NCBI GenBank assembly: GCA_009760885.1 | Contig: CM019709.1 | Location: 31,425,713 to 31,489,712 of the forward strand | Direction of reading: 5' to 3' | Length of the DNA: 64,000 nucleotides | From: Achatina immaculata | Taxonomy: Eukaryota > Mollusca > Gastropoda > Stylommatophora > Achatinidae | Shown here: piece after piece, positions 60,025 to 64,000 of the stretch | How positions within the stretch are numbered: the first letter of the stretch is position 1 | Layout of the letters: each line of letters begins with the position of its first letter | Program-made: the position numbers and the translations under genes | The notes under the pieces: model-generated | The model's database searches: none | What the model was told of the DNA's origin: nothing | What the model saw: the letters and a program-made list of their open reading frames with translations, nothing else

Positions 60025-61045
60025 CTTATATCTTATATCCTTCCCGTGCCGTTAAACGTCACATAGGGCTCGCAAGGTAGTTTGTCAATTTTTCCTGCTT
60101 TCGGCGAGCTTTTCAACCTCATCAATGGATTTATGTCTATTAATTTGGCCTCTCTTAACAGTGTCCTCTTTAGAGTTTCACGTGGTCTGCCTCTTTTTCT
60201 TTGGCCTGTTGTGTTCCACTTGATAGCTTGTTTTTGGATTCTCTGATCGTTTCTTCTCATCACGTGACCAACATATGTCCATCTCCTTTTCCTGATCACG
60301 CATGAGACTGGTTGTTGTTCAATCATCTGTCTTATCTCTGCATTGTTCTTGAATTCGTTCCACTTGATGCCGAGTATTTTCCTTAAGCATTTGTTTTCAA
60401 AAGAGTCTAATTTCTTTTCTGTTTCTTTAGTTGTTTTCCAGCTTTCACATCCATAAATGAGGGTGGATATTACATTTGAATTGAATAGTTTTAACTTGGT
60501 TTATGTTATTATAACTTTTGAATTCCATATGTTCTCAAGATTCTTGAAGATTGATGCTGCTTTTGCAATTCTAATTCTAACTTCCTTTCTGGTGTCACCA
60601 TCCCGGTCTATGTAGTTGCCAAGGTATGCAAACTGATTGACTTCTTCAATATCTGTCCCTTCTATGTGTATTTTTCCATTTCGATTAATGGGAAGTTTCA
60701 TTATTTTTGTTTTGTCCTAGTTAATTTCAAGTCCTACTTTGCTAGCCAGTGAAGACAGGCTATCTGTTTTTTCTTGCATGGAATTCACATTATTACTGAT
60801 AAGAGTTATGTCATCAGCAAAATCAAGATCTTTTAGTTGGGTCCCATGTACCCAGTCAATACCTGTGTTACCTGTGCAGTATTTTTTAATTATGAAGTCT
60901 ATTGTAATTCCAAAAAGCAAAGGAGACAGTATACATCCTTGTTTCACGCCTGTTTCAGTCTGGAACCATTCGCTCATCCTTTCTTCTATTTTGACTGCAC
61001 AAACATATCCATTGTAGAGGTCCTTAATGATGTTGACAATTTTTT
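60025..61045 (-). pseudogene. LINE-R reverse transcriptase, 3' half
   Basis: Minus strand. TETGVKQGCILSPLLFGITI (RT motif), LKDLDFADDITLISNNVNSM (FADD catalytic pair), MKLPINRNGKIHIEGTDIEE, NQFAYLGNYIDRDGDTRKEV, LIYGCESWKTTKET-like, EQQPVSCVIRKRRWTYVGHV, RKRGRPRETLKRTLLREAK. Stops at about 60717 and 60500 break the frame. 3' end near 60028 (ggatataagat). Flanked by (TAG)n tracts on both sides. Confidence 0.9.
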
Positions 61046-61050
61046 AGTGA

Positions 61051-61100
<50 letters not shown>

Positions 61101-61245
61101 ACATTAGTAATAGTAGTGATGTTAGTAATAGTAGTAGTAGCAGTAGTATTAATATTAGTAATAATAGTGATAGTGATGGTAGTAATAGTAGTAATATTAA
61201 TAATAGTAGTAATAGTAATATTAGTAAAAGTAACAGTAGTGATAT

Positions 61246-61304
<59 letters not shown>

Positions 61305-61305
61305 T
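61046..61305 (+). repeat. (TAG)n microsatellite
   Basis: Long pure and imperfect agt repeats; the 156-codon poly-Val frame here is an artefact. Confidence 0.95.
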
Positions 61306-61962
61306 AAACTTAGCTGGTGCTAAATCTCCATTTTATGGATAGATTGGGAAGAAATAGATCAACCCAGCTGTTTCAGGCATTCCCTTGGCATGTACTACCG
61401 TACTGTGTGGCCAAGATCTCGCGACCCCCACGACCACCAATCCAGAATCTCCCCTCCAAAGATACTGCATGCCAGTTTAATGCAGCATGTTATACACATT
61501 CATACATCACATCAACATGAAGTACATATTACCAAGTCAGCAAATCAATTTACATTCATTTATGAACACTCTCTACATATATCACAGTGACGCCACCACA
61601 GACATTACATACACAGGACATCAACATATATCATCATGATAATAACAAAGCATTAATACATTTATCTTAATATTGTGCCGATGCACTGGTAACACATTTC
61701 AGCCGGTGCTGCGATTAACTTCCCATCCCCCATCTCACATAAATCTTCCCTGTGCCAATGCACTGAATAACATATTTCTTTGTGTGCCCATGCATTGAAT
61801 AACATATCTCACATTGTGCCAACGCATTAATACTCCTCCACAGCTTCATGAAGTTCACATATGCTAACACACTAATACTCCCCCACAGCTTCATGAAGTT
61901 CACATTCAAGAAATACTTCTCCACAATGATCGTGCAGTACACATGCTTATTCTGCACTTTAC

Positions 61963-61965
<3 letters not shown>
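61306..61965. other. Intergenic DNA with local duplication
   Basis: A 56-bp near-duplicate (cttcatgaagttcacat) at 61837-61860 and 61889-61905; repeated gtgccaatgcactgaataac words. No gene. Confidence 0.45.

Positions 61966-62014
<49 letters not shown>
61966..62014 (+). repeat. (TA)n microsatellite
   Basis: About 24 TA units. Confidence 0.95.
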
Positions 62015-62017
<3 letters not shown>

Positions 62018-62277
62018 CATTGAACATTATTGGTGATGAATCAATCACCAATACATATATGTAACACACAATATCCGGGGGGGGGCTAAGTATTTCTATA
62101 TCAAACACAACACAGACGAGATCGAACTTGCCCCGCCATCTGCCCGCTGGTTATGCTCAGTGTGACCTTTCCTGCACGCTTTTTTCATTCATATAGGTCT
62201 GCTATACCTGCATCACGTGAACTGCATCTCTCCGTCCAAAAATCCGTCCTCTATTCTAGACTTCGAAAGGCAGTTCA

Positions 62278-62373
62278 CAGTAGTAGTATTAGTAATAGTA
62301 GTAGTAGTAATATTAGTAGTAGTAGTAGTAGTAGTAATATTAGTAGTAGTAGTAGTAGTCGTAGTAGTAATAT

Positions 62374-62416
<43 letters not shown>
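62278..62416 (+). repeat. (TAG)n microsatellite
   Basis: agtagt/agtaat repeats directly before a LINE-R fragment. Confidence 0.95.
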
Positions 62417-62417
<1 letters not shown>

Positions 62418-62770
62418 CTCGGCATCAAGTGGAATGAATTCAAGAACAATGCAGAGATAAGACAGATGATTGAACAACAACCAGTCTCATGGGTGATCAG
62501 GAAAAGGAGATGGACATATGTTGGTCACTTGATGAGAAGAAATGATCAGAGAATCCAAAAACAAGCTATCAAGTGGAACACAATAGGCCAAAAAAAAAAG
62601 AGGCAGACCGCGTGAAACTCTGAAGAGGACATTGTTAAGAGAGGCCAAATTAACAGGCATAAAATCCTTTGATGAGGTTGAAAGACTCGCCGAAGACAGG
62701 AAAAATTGGCGAACTACTTTGCGAGCCCTATGTGACGTTTAACGGCACGGGAAGGATACAAGATGAGTAG
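62417..62770 (+). pseudogene. LINE-R 3' end
   Basis: GIKWNEFKNNAEIRQMIEQQ, VIRKRRWTYVGHLMRRNDQR, then a frameshift in a 10-A run, GRPRETLKRTLLREAKLTGI, VERLAEDRKNWRTTLRALCD, and ggatacaagat followed by (TAG)n. Confidence 0.9.
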
Positions 62771-63020
62771 TAGTAGTAGTGGCAGTAATATTAGTAGTAG
62801 TGATATTAGTAATAGTAGTAGTAGTGATATTAGGAATAGTAGTAGTAGTAATATTTCTAACAGTAGTAGTAATGATATTAATAATAGTAGTGAATCTCGC
62901 CAGCAGTGAGTAGTAGTAGTAGTAATAGTAGTAGTATTAGTATTAGTAGTAGTAGTAGTAATATTAGTAATAGTAGTAGCAGCCATGGTATTAATTGTAG
63001 TGATTACAACAGTAGTAGTA
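62771..63020 (+). repeat. (TAG)n-rich microsatellite
   Basis: Imperfect agt/aat repeats with a short unique word gaatctcgccagcagtgag. Confidence 0.9.
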
Positions 63021-63039
63021 CTGATAGACATTTGTCTAC

Positions 63040-63725
63040 TATCAAGGAGGAGGCACAGAGATATGCAAGATAAAATAAACAAGCTAACTAAAAATGCTAA
63101 AAAAATAGGACTAAAGATCAACGTAGGAAAGAAATGAAGCAAAATGTGAACAACAGAAATGTACTGAGAGTAGATAACAAGTTAGTGGAGGAGGTCAATG
63201 AATTAATATATCTTGGCATTAGAGTAGTAGATGATGGAGACAGCACAGAGGACACCAACAACAGACTTACTAGGGGAAACTAGGCTTTTGCAATGCTACG
63301 GACTATGTGGAAATTAAAAAACTAAACATGAATACGAAAATCAGGATATTTAAGAGTAATATTCTAAGTGTACTACTTTATGGAAGTGAATGCTGGAAAA
63401 TCACCAAAACCATAGAAAACAAGTTGAATTCTTTCCAGACTAAATGTTTACGAAGAATTAGAAAAAAATATTTTGGCCAAACACCATAAGAAATAACATC
63501 TTGTTGGCAGAAATGCAGATGAAGCCACTGACAACAATTATTGAGGAAAGACGCTGGCGATGGTTGGGACATGTGCTCCGAATGACTGACAACTCACTAC
63601 CAAAAATAGCACTAAGATGGACACCACAGGGGAACAGAAGTAAGGGTAGACCAAAAGAGACATGGAGAAGAACAACAGAGAGGATGTCACAGAGGGGGAG
63701 AGAGAGAGAGGGAAAGAGAGTGTAA
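63040..63725 (+). pseudogene. LINE-G reverse transcriptase 3' part with (GA)n tail
   Basis: Frames in pieces: MQDKINKLTKNAKKIGLKIN, VLLYGSECWKITKTIENKLN, FQTKCLRRIRKKYFGQ, MQMKPLTTIIEERRWRWLGH, RWTPQGNRSKGRPKETWRRT. Ends gggagagagagagagggaaa. Flanked by (TAG)n tracts. Confidence 0.9.
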
Positions 63726-63726
63726 T

Positions 63727-64000
63727 GATAGTAGTGATAGTTGTAGTGGTGGTAGCTATAGTGGTGGTGATAGTAGTAGTAGTTATAGCAGTACTGGTGG
63801 TAGTAGTAGTGCTGGTAGTAGTAGTAGTGGTGGTAGAAGTAGTGGTGGTGATAGTAGTAGTAGTGGTGGTAGTAGTAGTGGTGGTGATAGTAGTAGTAGT
63901 GGTAGTAGTAGTGGTGGTAATAGTAGTAATAGTAGTAGCAGTAATAGTAGTGATGATGGTGATGGTAGTAGTAGTGGTGGTGATAGTAGTAGTAGTGGTA
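63727..64000 (+). repeat. (TAG)n/(TGG)n microsatellite reaching the window edge
   Basis: agtagtagtggtggtgatag-type repeats. Confidence 0.95.

Noticed and set aside
60837..61307. 156-codon frame ending in poly-valine
   Set aside because: Made by antisense LINE-R plus a (TAG)n tract.
62153..62615. Poly-Ser, poly-Thr and poly-Val frames
   Set aside because: All are readings of (TAG)n microsatellite, partly fused to a LINE-R fragment.

Overview
The window is animal genomic DNA: split genes with GT-AG introns, a compact protein-coding signal in a sea of introns and intergenic DNA, and very dense mobile elements and minisatellites. Codon-level similarity of the V-ATPase exons, tRNA-headed SINEs, several LINE lineages with microsatellite tails, mariner/Tc1, hAT-like and piggyBac-like elements fit a lophotrochozoan, most likely a gastropod mollusc. 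That taxonomic call is inference; there is no prokaryotic or organellar gene.

Three host genes are supported. (1) Plus strand, 2124-10815: the last four coding exons of the V-ATPase V0 subunit d gene (ATP6V0D1 / VhaAC39 family); its 5' exons lie left of the window. (2) Plus strand, 23786-44872: a complete seven-exon gene for a protein of about 262 residues with a DUF4476-like helical domain and a Gly/Pro/Tyr-rich tail, stretched to 21 kb by introns full of repeats. (3) Minus strand, about 58604 down to 53542: a Gln/Asn/Pro-rich, apparently disordered protein of more than 1,600 residues in one giant exon, with a likely frameshift near its C-terminal 12-residue repeats and probably at least one more upstream exon. 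Genes 2 and 3 are convergent.

The rest is repeats. I use working names for LINE lineages by their 3' ends: LINE-T (tail TGAA or TGAC repeats), LINE-K (ACAAG-type tail), LINE-D (GAT tail), LINE-G (GA tail), LINE-R (ends near ATATAAGAT). There is also an RNase H-bearing LINE (I/jockey-like), a GAA-tailed non-coding retroposon with internal tandem repeats (four copies with target-site duplications), tRNA-derived SINEs, two mariners, one Tc1-like element, hAT-like MITEs and two piggyBac-like elements.

Layout: 1-10.8 kb V-ATPase d exons with nested repeats; 10.8-23.7 kb intergenic repeats; 23.8-44.9 kb DUF4476-like gene, including a triple nest (hAT MITE > LINE-K > LINE-T) at 31905-33619; 44.9-53.5 kb intergenic minisatellites, LINE tails and a GAA retroposon; 53.5-58.6 kb Q-rich gene; 58.6-64 kb a 30-bp satellite, LINE fragments and long (TAG)n tracts. 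The most unusual observations are that several intronic minisatellites of the DUF4476-like gene resemble copies of its own 3' splice junctions, and that several insertions can be proved by target-site duplications or paralogous empty sites within the same window.
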